This document shows, one piece after another, positions 1 to 8,802 of a stretch of 34,904 nt of DNA (its first letter is position 1; each line of letters begins with the position of its first letter). The DNA is taken from assembly GCA_014380425.1 (NCBI GenBank), contig JACMJX010000132.1, forward strand, positions 1 through 34,904, written 5' to 3'. The DNA is from Chitinophagaceae bacterium. Its GTDB lineage: Bacteria; Bacteroidota; Bacteroidia; Chitinophagales; Chitinophagaceae. The notes under the pieces are model-generated. The model saw only the letters and a program-made list of their open reading frames with translations, was not told the DNA's origin and did no database searches. Made by a program: the position numbers and the translations under genes.

Positions 1-903
1 GAGCATTTCAACGCCGTATTTGCGGAGACAGATATTTACGTCACCAATGATCTTGCCGCTAAACTCGGCACACGCTACGAGTATTCCTCCGTTCTGCAAA
101 AGACCAATATCGCCCCAAGAGCATCCCTGGCATACAAGCTGGGAAAAGGCCAGGCCTCGCTTGCTTATGGTATCTTTTACCAGAAGCCCGAACGCGGGTA
201 TCTGCTCTTTAAAAGCAATATGGAATACCAGCGGGCAGATCATTACATTATCAATTATCAGAAGATCAGTTCTGGTTATACATTCCGTACCGAAGTGTTT
301 TATAAACAATACTACGATCTTACCACTACCTCTCCCGACACCAGCAATAACGGATCGGGCAAAGCAAAGGGTATAGAGTTTTTCTGGCGGGATAAGAAGA
401 CCCTGAAAGACGTCGATTACTGGATCTCTTATTCTTTTCTGGATACAAAAAGGAATTACCTGAATTACCCGGTAACGCTTACACCCAATTTCGCTGCCAG
501 GCATACGGCTTCCCTCGTGGTAAAGAAGTTTGTTACGAAGCTTAAAACACAGTTCAACGGCTCTTATTCATTTGCCACAGGCCGGCCCTACTACCGGTTT
601 GGTTACGATAATGACAACAAATACGTAGTTACAGACCAGGGCAGAACTATCAATTACAATAACCTGAGCTTTAGCGTTAATTACCTGCCCAGGATAGGAA
701 GGCAGGATTCAAAAACTTTCATCGTATGGGTTTTCAGCGTAACCAATGTATTGGGCAGCAAGCAGATATTCAACTACAACTATTCTTATAACGGCTCGCG
801 GAAGGAGCCTATTACACCACCTGCAGGCCGGTTCATTTTCCTCGGGTGTTTTCTGAGTTTCGGGGTAGACAGGTCGGATGACATCATAAACAGCAATCTA
901 TAA
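1..903 (+). CDS. TonB-dependent receptor, C-terminal part (5' truncated by window edge)
   Basis: Frame 1 is open from base 1 (EHFNAVFAETDIYVTNDLAAKLGTRYEYSS...) and joins the 220..903 ORF. Alternating beta-strand pattern typical of a TBDT barrel C-terminus (LGTRYEYSS, GIFYQKPE, FWRDKKTLKDVDYWISYSFLDTKRNY, TASLVVKKFV). Confidence 0.8.
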   Translation, partial: EHFNAVFAETDIYVTNDLAAKLGTRYEYSSVLQKTNIAPRASLAYKLGKGQASLAYGIFYQKPERGYLLFKSNMEYQRADHYIINYQKISSGYTFRTEVFYKQYYDLTTTSPDTSNNGSGKAKGIEFFWRDKKTLKDVDYWISYSFLDTKRNYLNYPVTLTPNFAARHTASLVVKKFVTKLKTQFNGSYSFATGRPYYRFGYDNDNKYVVTDQGRTINYNNLSFSVNYLPRIGRQDSKTFIVWVFSVTNVLGSKQIFNYNYSYNGSRKEPITPPAGRFIFLGCFLSFGVDRSDDIINSNL

Positions 904-918
904 TCAACCTATACAATT

Positions 919-1566
919 ATGAACAGAAGAACCGTTTTAATAGCAGGCATCTTAATGGGGATATCTGCTACAATGTTTGGTCAAAGCGAGAAATATGCCA
1001 ACGTAATGAAAGCCAATATAAGCCAGCTGGATTCCGCGCTGGAAAAAGGAACGATCCTGAACCTGGGCAACACGTTCGAACGCATCGGTGATGCGGAAAA
1101 AACGCAGTGGCTACCTTATTACTATGCCAGCTACTGCATAGTAATGCATTCCTACATGGAACAGGATAAAAGTAAAACAGATGGACTGGCAGACAGAGCC
1201 GAGGCACTTCTCACTAAAGCAGAAGCGTTGAACGGGGGTGAGAACTCGGAAACCTGTGTGATCAGAAGCATGATAGCGTCGTCGCATCTGATGGTAGATC
1301 CACAGTCAAGGTTCATGAAATACGGGCAGGCATCGGGCACACAGATCGCGAAAGCGAAAGCACTGGATCCGCTGAATCCAAGGCCGGTGTACCTGGAAGC
1401 ACAGGGTAAATTTTATACTCCCGAGCAATTCGGTGGTGGTAAAGCACAGGCGAAGGTATTATTTGAAAAGGCGCTTGCGATGTTTGATACATTCAAGCCA
1501 GCCACTGAACTTTCTCCATCCTGGGGGAAGGTGAGTACATTATTTTTTCTTGAGCAGATCAAGTAG
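919..1566 (+). CDS. Exported TPR-like hypothetical protein, probably co-transcribed with the upstream receptor
   Basis: ATG 15 bp after the receptor stop; N-terminal signal peptide (MNRRTVLIAGILMGISATMFGQ); helical repeat-like pattern (AEALLTKAEAL, AKALDPLNPRPVYLEAQGKFYTP). Confidence 0.75.
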   Translation: MNRRTVLIAGILMGISATMFGQSEKYANVMKANISQLDSALEKGTILNLGNTFERIGDAEKTQWLPYYYASYCIVMHSYMEQDKSKTDGLADRAEALLTKAEALNGGENSETCVIRSMIASSHLMVDPQSRFMKYGQASGTQIAKAKALDPLNPRPVYLEAQGKFYTPEQFGGGKAQAKVLFEKALAMFDTFKPATELSPSWGKVSTLFFLEQIK

Positions 1567-1608
1567 TCTGGATGATGTTTTCATCCGGTTTAGCCGTGCC
1601 CGGATCTA

Positions 1609-1660
1609 AAAGCAGGCGCTCCAAATCCTCCTGATTAAAGGATACCGGTGCGCCTGCTTT
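1609..1660. repeat. Inverted repeat AAAGCAGGCGC / GCGCCTGCTTT between convergent genes
   Basis: 11-bp perfect arms at 1609-1619 and 1650-1660 with a 30-nt spacer. Confidence 0.7.
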
Positions 1661-1720
1661 GAATAGGATCCATTATTAAACCATAGCTGTAAGAAGCAAG
1701 CCAAACGAAATAACAATAAA

Positions 1721-2911
1721 TTAATTCAACTTTGCCAATGCATCTTTAACACGTTGCCATGCTCTTTCTATATTCTGCATGCTGTTTGCAAATGAAAATC
1801 GTACGCAGGCGGGCTCTCCGAATGCCTCGCCCATAACCGAGGAAACATGTGCCGTATTCAGGAGATACATGGAAAAGTCTGCCGAATTGGAGATGGTAGT
1901 AGTCCCATCGCTTTTTCCGAAGTAAGACGATATATCCGGGAAGATGTAAAAAGCTCCCTCGGGCTCATAACATTTAATGCCGGGGATGCCTGCTACCAGT
2001 TCCATTGTTCTCTTCCTTCTCCTCGTAAATTCCTCCGTCATTTCCATAGAAGGCTTCAGATCTCCGGTGAGTGCAACCACTGCTGCTTTCTGTGCAATAG
2101 AGCAAGTACCGCTGGTAAACTGTCCCTGCAGCTTTTCCGTGGCCTTAGCCACGTCTACCTGCGTCGCTATATAGCCGAGCCTCCAGCCGGTCATGGCAAA
2201 ACCCTTGCTGAGTCCATTGATTATGATTATCCTGTCTTTAAGGTCGGCAAACTGTGCAATGCTCTCATGTTTACCGATGAAATTGATGTATTCATAGATC
2301 TCGTCGGATATGATGAAGATGCCAGGATGCTTTCTGAATACCTCTGCCAGCGCTGCCAGTTCCGCCTTGCTGTAAACGGCCCCGGAAGGGTTACAGGGAG
2401 AAGAAAACAGGAATAGCTTGGTTTTGGGAGTGATCGCAGCTTCCAACTGGGCCGGGGTAAGTTTAAACCCACTTTCTAAGGAAGTACGCACCTCGATAAC
2501 TTTACCCCGGGCTATTTTTACTAGTTCGGAGTAGGTTACCCAATAAGGGGTAGGGATAATTACCTCTTCGTCTTCGTCAACCAGGGCCAGAATGGTATTG
2601 GCAAGGCTTTGTTTTGCACCTGTAGACACTACGATCTGCTCGGGTTTATAATCCAGGTTATTGTCCCTTTTCAGTTTGCTGCATACGGCCTCTCTAAGGT
2701 CGGGATAGCCGGCTACGGGAGTGTAGTGGCTCCAGTTATCATCGATTGCCTTCTTGGCCGCTTCTTTTATATGTTCCGGCGTATCAAAATCAGGTTCTCC
2801 AAGGCTCAGATCTATCACATCCATACCTTTTGCTCTTAATTCTCTGCCTAATTTTGCCATTTTAAGTGTCTCTGGCTCAGCGAAGCGCGACAGAATCGAT
2901 GATAATTCCAT
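1721..2911 (-). CDS. Pyridoxal phosphate-dependent aminotransferase (aspartate aminotransferase family I)
   Basis: 396 aa; DLSLGEPDFDTPEHIKEAA, ISDEIYEYINF and the PLP-lysine context NGLSKGFAMTGWRLGY are diagnostic. Confidence 0.93.
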   Translation of the reverse strand: MELSSILSRFAEPETLKMAKLGRELRAKGMDVIDLSLGEPDFDTPEHIKEAAKKAIDDNWSHYTPVAGYPDLREAVCSKLKRDNNLDYKPEQIVVSTGAKQSLANTILALVDEDEEVIIPTPYWVTYSELVKIARGKVIEVRTSLESGFKLTPAQLEAAITPKTKLFLFSSPCNPSGAVYSKAELAALAEVFRKHPGIFIISDEIYEYINFIGKHESIAQFADLKDRIIIINGLSKGFAMTGWRLGYIATQVDVAKATEKLQGQFTSGTCSIAQKAAVVALTGDLKPSMEMTEEFTRRRKRTMELVAGIPGIKCYEPEGAFYIFPDISSYFGKSDGTTTISNSADFSMYLLNTAHVSSVMGEAFGEPACVRFSFANSMQNIERAWQRVKDALAKLN

Positions 2912-2952
2912 AATTTAAGCGGTTGTTTGATTGCTTGTTTTAAAACCGGCTG

Positions 2953-2960
2953 CAAAAGTA
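2953..2960 (-). promoter_or_regulatory. Bacteroidota-type -7 box TACTTTTG upstream of the aminotransferase
   Basis: Plus-strand CAAAAGTA, 41 nt upstream of the ATG at 2911; matches TAnnTTTG. Confidence 0.5.
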
Positions 2961-3085
2961 GAGAAAATCGCGCTAAATTGTATCGTTAAAGATTGATGAC
3001 GCGTTAACGCAGTACTGGCCTTTGGTTGCGATAAAACACTATCTTTGCCAGCTCTAAAAAAATTAAAAACAAAACAACTAGTCCA

Positions 3086-6000
3086 ATGAGATCTTTGGTG
3101 ACTATTTTCGTGGGATTGTTAATTGTGTATTCCCTATACCTGCTTTCCTTTACCTGGTTTGTCAACAGCCATGAAAAGTCGGTCGAGGGAAAGGCCGAGA
3201 AGTTTGTCAAGTCCCGGTATCCTCAAACGGCGCAGCAGAAATATCCAAACGATAAAGAAGCGCAGGTACTTTACCAGGACACGCTCGAAAGACTTCTTAA
3301 GCAACGCAGACAGCAATTACTGGATAGTAGCAAAAATCAGCCCATCACCTGGTGGGGAACCAGCTATCAGAAAGCCAAAGAAAGCGAACTTCTGCTGGGC
3401 CTGGATCTACAGGGCGGAATTAACGTGACGATGGATATAGAACTGTCTGGTTTAATCAAGGGCCTTGCCAATAACCCGGCTGATCCTTCTTTGAAAAAGG
3501 CCATCGATGAAGCTACCAGGAGAAAGACGAACAGCGATGTGGATTATATTACGCTGTTTTCGCAATCATTTAAAGACGTTAACCCAAACACTCCCCTGGC
3601 ACCCTTATTTGCCAGCAGCACAAAGAACAAACTAAAGATCGACGCTTCCGACAATACCGTTATAACTTATATCCGCGAACAGGCGAATGCTTCTATGAAG
3701 CAGACTTACAATGTTCTTACAAAACGTATCGACAAGTTCGGCGTAGCACAACCCAATATTAATCTTGACGAGAACAAAGGGATCATTACAGTAGAACTTG
3801 CTGGTGCAGACGATCCTGAGCGGGTTCGTAAATACCTGCAGTCGACAGCTAACCTACAATTCTTTGCCGTTTATAATATTGCGGAACTGGATAAATCGAT
3901 AGCAGAAGCAGACAAGGCACTTGCTATAGTTCTCAATGGCTCCGCACCTGTGGATACTGCAGTAACTAAGGCGGCTGACAGTTCCGCGGTTGTTGCACCT
4001 GCTGCTGATAGCCCTGCTATAAAAAGCCTTAAAGACCTGGTAAACACAACGATAAAAGAAAAGGCTAAAACGACAGATTCTGTAGCGGCTAAAAACGAGC
4101 ATCCTCTTATAGGAGGCATCATCCAGTTTATACCCCCGCAGGATAACAATAAAGATGGCACACCTGATTTTTCTGCCGCGCTGGGCTATGTAGCACTTAA
4201 AGATACGGGCACTGTTAACAGCTATCTTCAAAACCCGGCAGTACTAAATAATATCCCCGCCGATGCACGCTTCGTGTACGGCATGCCTGAAAAAGACAGA
4301 AATGGCAAGCTACAGGAATTCATTCCCATGTACGCCATAAAAACCATCCCCGGTTCTGAAAAAGCAGAGCTCGAGGGAGATCATGTTATAGACGCTGCAC
4401 AGGACTTCGATCAGTTTGGAAAAGTGTCGGTAAGCATGACGATGGATAAGCAGGGAGAGCGGATCTGGGAAAGAATGACCGAGGCTAATATAGGTCGTCC
4501 CATAGCTATCGTACTCGATGAGATCGTTTATTCCGCACCCAATGTAATGAGCAAGATCAGTGGCGGAAGCTCACAGATCAGTGGAAACTTTACAGTGCAG
4601 GAAGGCCAGGACCTTCAGAATATACTGAAAGCGGGTAAGCTACAAGCCCCTGCCAAAATAGTTCAGGAGCAGGTAGTAGGCCCTACTTTGGGGCAGGAGG
4701 CTGTAAAGGGCGGTTCTATGGCTTTCATTATTGCCTTCCTCCTTATTTTTATCCTGATGCTGGTGTATTACAATACGGGCGGATGGGTGGCTAATATCGC
4801 CTTGATATTAAACCTTTTGTTAACGGTAGGTGTGCTTGCGGCGGGTAACGCTACACTCACTGCAGCCGGTATCGCAGGCCTGGTTCTTACCATTGGTATG
4901 GCGGTTGATACGAACGTAATCATCTTCGAAAGAATAAAAGAGGAACTCACCAGAGGCAAGAACTACCAGCAGGCGGTAAAAGACGGTTATAAGCGCTCCC
5001 TGGCCCCGGTGCTGGATGCCCATATCGCCACTTTAATGACCGCCTGTATTCTATTCTACTTCGGTCTCGGTCCTGTACTGGGTTTCGCCACTACCCAAAT
5101 CATCGGTATTCTACTATCGTTACTTTGCGGTATAGTGATCTCCAGGCTAATCACCGATTTCTGGACAAACAAGAACCGTCACTTCAACTACTTCACGCCT
5201 GTTTCGAAGAGAATATTCAGGCACGCCAGCTTCGATTTCGTGAAATACAGAAAAGTAGCTTATGGCATATCCGTGGTTGTATTGCTACTGGGCATAGGAG
5301 CCATGTTCAATGGATTTAAAGAAGGTGTGGAGTTCAGCGGAGGTCGCAGCTATATAGTTAACTTTACCAAGCCGGTAGATGTTGCCAAAGTAAGAGATGA
5401 GCTGAATACGGTGTTTGGCAGCAGCCCTGTTATCAAAACATACGGCAGTTCTTCCAAACTCGATATCACTACCGATTATCTGATAGCGCAATCCGGAGAA
5501 AATGCCGATGGCCAGGTAAGAGAAAAGCTTTACCTGGGCTTGAAATCATTCCTTCCATCCGGCACTACTGCCACCGACTTCCAGTCAAGGCATATCGAGC
5601 AATCGAAAAGAGTAGATGCTACTATTTCAGATGATCTTAAGTCGGGAGCCAAATGGGCTACGTTCTGGTCTTTGCTCCTGATCACGCTTTACATCCTGAT
5701 ACGCTTCCGCGATTGGAGATACTCGTTGGGTACAGTGTTCTCGCTGCTTCATGATGTGGTGGTTACCATTATAGTGTTCTCCTTTTTAAAGGATATCGTA
5801 CCGTTCCCTCTGGAAATTGACCAGCACTTTATTGCTGCCATCCTTACGGTAATAGGCTTTTCCATGAATGATACGGTAATTGTATTCGACCGTATCAGGG
5901 AATACACCGGCACCATGAAAGGAGCCAGCAAAGCAGAGATCATCAACAAAGCCATCAATGATACGCTGAGCCGTACTATCATGACTTCTTTAACGGTTTT

Positions 6001-6220
6001 CCTTACCATCCTGATCCTGTTCCTCGTAGGAGGAGAAGTAACCAAGGGCTTCGCTTTTGCCATGCTGATAGGCGTTGTAACGGGTACCTATTCTTCCATC
6101 TTTGTAGCTGCACCCGTGCTGCTCGAGTTTGGCAAGAACCGGGCTTTAGGATCTTCTTCCGAGGAGCCTGTCGTAAAAACAACCGTTAAAACAGCTCCGC
6201 AGATAGCCCCGGTGAAATAG
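3086..6220 (+). CDS. secDF: Protein translocase subunit SecDF (fused SecD-SecF)
   Basis: 1044 aa; SecD signatures (LLGLDLQGGINVTMDIEL, AAGIAGLVLTIGMAVDTNVIIFERIKEEL) followed by SecF signatures (GVEFSGGRSYIVNF, IAAILTVIGFSMNDTVIVFDRIRE). Confidence 0.97.
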   Translation: MRSLVTIFVGLLIVYSLYLLSFTWFVNSHEKSVEGKAEKFVKSRYPQTAQQKYPNDKEAQVLYQDTLERLLKQRRQQLLDSSKNQPITWWGTSYQKAKESELLLGLDLQGGINVTMDIELSGLIKGLANNPADPSLKKAIDEATRRKTNSDVDYITLFSQSFKDVNPNTPLAPLFASSTKNKLKIDASDNTVITYIREQANASMKQTYNVLTKRIDKFGVAQPNINLDENKGIITVELAGADDPERVRKYLQSTANLQFFAVYNIAELDKSIAEADKALAIVLNGSAPVDTAVTKAADSSAVVAPAADSPAIKSLKDLVNTTIKEKAKTTDSVAAKNEHPLIGGIIQFIPPQDNNKDGTPDFSAALGYVALKDTGTVNSYLQNPAVLNNIPADARFVYGMPEKDRNGKLQEFIPMYAIKTIPGSEKAELEGDHVIDAAQDFDQFGKVSVSMTMDKQGERIWERMTEANIGRPIAIVLDEIVYSAPNVMSKISGGSSQISGNFTVQEGQDLQNILKAGKLQAPAKIVQEQVVGPTLGQEAVKGGSMAFIIAFLLIFILMLVYYNTGGWVANIALILNLLLTVGVLAAGNATLTAAGIAGLVLTIGMAVDTNVIIFERIKEELTRGKNYQQAVKDGYKRSLAPVLDAHIATLMTACILFYFGLGPVLGFATTQIIGILLSLLCGIVISRLITDFWTNKNRHFNYFTPVSKRIFRHASFDFVKYRKVAYGISVVVLLLGIGAMFNGFKEGVEFSGGRSYIVNFTKPVDVAKVRDELNTVFGSSPVIKTYGSSSKLDITTDYLIAQSGENADGQVREKLYLGLKSFLPSGTTATDFQSRHIEQSKRVDATISDDLKSGAKWATFWSLLLITLYILIRFRDWRYSLGTVFSLLHDVVVTIIVFSFLKDIVPFPLEIDQHFIAAILTVIGFSMNDTVIVFDRIREYTGTMKGASKAEIINKAINDTLSRTIMTSLTVFLTILILFLVGGEVTKGFAFAMLIGVVTGTYSSIFVAAPVLLEFGKNRALGSSSEEPVVKTTVKTAPQIAPVK

Positions 6221-6244
6221 ATTCCATTCTTTATAGTATAAGGA

Positions 6245-6274
6245 GAGGGCTGCCTTGCGAGGTAGCCCTCTTTT
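6245..6274 (+). terminator. Rho-independent terminator after secDF
   Basis: GAGGGCTGCC-ttgcga-GGTAGCCCTC followed by TTTT. Confidence 0.85.
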
Positions 6275-6331
6275 CGTTTATATCTTTCAATTATTGCCGG
6301 CAAAACCCTGTCATTTCCGATCTTTGCTCAC

Positions 6332-7258
6332 TTGAACACGGCATCAAATACAAGATTTATTAAACAGGCGGCATTAGCGCTTGGTTTCGACTACTGCGGT
6401 GTTGCGGCAGCGCAGTTTCTGGAAGACGATGCGCACCGCCTCGAGAAATGGCTGCACCAGGGCATGCATGGATCTATGACTTATATGGAGAACAATTTCG
6501 ACCTGCGGGTAGATCCCCGAAGACTGGTACCGGGCGCTCGCTCGGTAATTACTTTGCTGATCAATTATTTTCCTCCGGAGATGCAGACGGACGCTGCTCC
6601 TAAAATATCTAAATATGCCTATGGCAACGATTACCATGAGGTAATAAGAGCAAAGCTGAAGATGCTGCTGGTTAGTATCAGAGAACAGGTGGGGGACGTA
6701 AATGGAAGGGGATTCATCGATTCTGCTCCTGTTCTGGAAAGAGCCTGGGCGGTAAAAAGCGGCTTGGGCTGGTTGGGGAAGAATGGCAACCTGATCACCA
6801 GAAAGCTCGGCTCCTTCTTTTTTATAGCCACGCTGATAACAGACCTGGAACTGGAATATGATGATGCTTTTGCCAGGGACTATTGCGGAACCTGTAGAAA
6901 GTGCATAGATGCCTGCCCTACCGAAGCTATCGGTGATGATAAAGTGATCAATGGAAGCAAATGCATCTCCCACTTCACTATAGAACTGAAAGATCTTACG
7001 ATTCCTGATACGATGAAAGGGCAATTCGGTGACTGGATGTTCGGATGCGACGTATGCCAGGATGTTTGCCCCTGGAACAGATTCAGTACGCCCACAAAAG
7101 AACAGGGGTTTGCTCCGCTAAAAGAAATACTGAACTTCTCCCTGTCAGACTGGGAAGCGCTTACAGAAGAATCTTTCAAAGAGATCTTCAGAAGATCGCC
7201 ACTTAAGAGAAGCAGGTTTGAAGGGATCAAACGAAACCTTAAATTCATCAAGCCTTAG
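6332..7258 (+). CDS. queG: Epoxyqueuosine reductase QueG
   Basis: 308 aa with TTG start; ALGFDYCGVAAA, APVLERAWAVKSGLGWLGKNGNLI, and two 4Fe-4S motifs (CGTCRKCIDACPTEAI, CDVCQDVCPWNRF). Confidence 0.93.
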   Translation: MNTASNTRFIKQAALALGFDYCGVAAAQFLEDDAHRLEKWLHQGMHGSMTYMENNFDLRVDPRRLVPGARSVITLLINYFPPEMQTDAAPKISKYAYGNDYHEVIRAKLKMLLVSIREQVGDVNGRGFIDSAPVLERAWAVKSGLGWLGKNGNLITRKLGSFFFIATLITDLELEYDDAFARDYCGTCRKCIDACPTEAIGDDKVINGSKCISHFTIELKDLTIPDTMKGQFGDWMFGCDVCQDVCPWNRFSTPTKEQGFAPLKEILNFSLSDWEALTEESFKEIFRRSPLKRSRFEGIKRNLKFIKP

Positions 7259-8802
7259 AATATCATCAATGGTATTTCTGTTTTGATGCCTATGAATAAT
7301 GCGTGCTTATTATTGTCCGGTACTCTGGCCGTGAAAAGATTCGTAATACCATATTGAATTTTGGGACCTATCAGGAACGAGAAGTTTTTACCGAGAGATA
7401 ACTGTGCCGATACCCCCCCTTCCACGTTCAGGAAATTCGTTCTCACCAGTTGATTGTTCTTATAGTAAATCTTCGATCTTCCATCATAATGAAGTGTATT
7501 GGTGTTGATCAGGCGCGAATAGGATAATCCGCCATTAACATAAATCGGCAGCTTTTTACCTTTGTTTAATTGATAATAAAGCAACACAGGTAATTCTATA
7601 AAGTTGAATCTGTTCGTGTGATCATAGGCCGATCCGGTTGCAAAGGATTCATTCAGGGTTTGAAAGCGCCCATTGGCATCTATAACGCCGGTAGGGTTCT
7701 CCATCCTCCTGCCGGTTTTTATCTCGGTTGTTAGCAAACTGTACTGAACGCCTCCGGCAATCAGCAACCGGCGGGATAATCTATAGCGTGCATTGAGGCC
7801 GATTGAAAAGCTATTGCCTGGCTTTATATCCGATGGTGCAATGGATGGTGCAGTAAACGCACCCCCGGCTGAAAGGAAGCTTGGAGTTGAATTGTTAAGT
7901 ACTACTGGCTCTGCCGCAGTAAATAGTTTATTCACTTTTCCATTACTATAAATAGATTGCCCGCCGCTTGCTACTAAGTGAAGTGTCCATTTTTTCACTC
8001 GTAATTTTGTTGACAGCACAGCAGACGGCTCCAGGTCTTCTTTGATAGCGGCGTCGATCTCGATCTTGCTTCTCATACTTGCTATTCCACTAACCTGGGA
8101 AGCAAGTGGAACCTTCGCTTCTTCGGGAGTCTGCATATCATCTACCAAAACGGCGCTGCTGGCTTCTGTTTCATTATCTCTCGCAAAAATTGCCGGAGCA
8201 TCAGGTGTTGTATAGTCGTTACCTTTATTTGCTGATGTAAGCTGTGGACGTTTATTATTCTTACCATTTTTCTTTGCTGATACAACTGGCCTATCAGGTT
8301 CGCCAGATGAACCCAGTGTTTGGTCTCCGGAAGTAGAACCCTGGGTTGAAACCTCTGCCGCTTTGTAATCCGCCCCCCTGTAACCCGCTTTATTTGAGCC
8401 GGAGGTTTTATCCATCTTTTGCTCATTGCCTAAAACAGCCGGCAACGTGGAAGCCTGGGGTTGCAATTTTAATTGATTTTTCTGATCGGACGCTGATGAC
8501 GAATTACTTGAGGAGGAACTACCCGACGCACTCTTCTTGTTTTTAGTGGGTACCGTTTCTGAATGAGCAGCCAGAGTAGAAGTAGTTGCCTTATCGGAAG
8601 CCGTTTTAGTAAAAAAGAAAAAATACCCGCCTGTAGTGCATATCAATGCAACAAGCGCCGCCCATAACAGAATAGCACCCCGGCGTCTCCTTTCGGAGGG
8701 AAGCTGAGACTCGATTCTGTTCCACACAGATGCGGAGGGACGAAGGTCCATCTCCTGCAGCTTCTGCTGCACCTGTGTTTCAAATTTGTCGTTATCGAAC
8801 AT
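7255..8802 (-). CDS. Single-TM protein with low-complexity linker and C-terminal outer-membrane beta-barrel; candidate anti-sigma/sensor protein
   Basis: 515 aa. Residues 1-42 cytoplasmic-like (KFETQVQQKLQEMDLRPSASVWNRIESQLPSERRRR); residues 43-64 TM (AILLWAALVALICTTGGYFFFF); Ser/Lys/Gln-rich linker; PorT/OmpA-like strands from about residue 270, ending in aromatic F (KTEIPLMIF). Start codon overlaps the ECF sigma stop. Confidence 0.8.
   Translation of the reverse strand: MFDNDKFETQVQQKLQEMDLRPSASVWNRIESQLPSERRRRGAILLWAALVALICTTGGYFFFFTKTASDKATTSTLAAHSETVPTKNKKSASGSSSSSNSSSASDQKNQLKLQPQASTLPAVLGNEQKMDKTSGSNKAGYRGADYKAAEVSTQGSTSGDQTLGSSGEPDRPVVSAKKNGKNNKRPQLTSANKGNDYTTPDAPAIFARDNETEASSAVLVDDMQTPEEAKVPLASQVSGIASMRSKIEIDAAIKEDLEPSAVLSTKLRVKKWTLHLVASGGQSIYSNGKVNKLFTAAEPVVLNNSTPSFLSAGGAFTAPSIAPSDIKPGNSFSIGLNARYRLSRRLLIAGGVQYSLLTTEIKTGRRMENPTGVIDANGRFQTLNESFATGSAYDHTNRFNFIELPVLLYYQLNKGKKLPIYVNGGLSYSRLINTNTLHYDGRSKIYYKNNQLVRTNFLNVEGGVSAQLSLGKNFSFLIGPKIQYGITNLFTARVPDNNKHALFIGIKTEIPLMIF

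Noticed and set aside
1847-2416. 189-aa plus-strand ORF opposite the aminotransferase
   Set aside because: Antisense shadow; the aminotransferase reading is clearly coding.
3871-4161. Ala/Lys/Asp-rich insertion in the SecD periplasmic domain as a novel domain
   Set aside because: Frame is uninterrupted and such insertions are, as far as I know, usual for Bacteroidota SecDF; no separate function can be argued from sequence.
6374-7024. 216-aa minus-strand ORF opposite queG
   Set aside because: Shadow of a strongly supported coding gene; no recognisable motifs.
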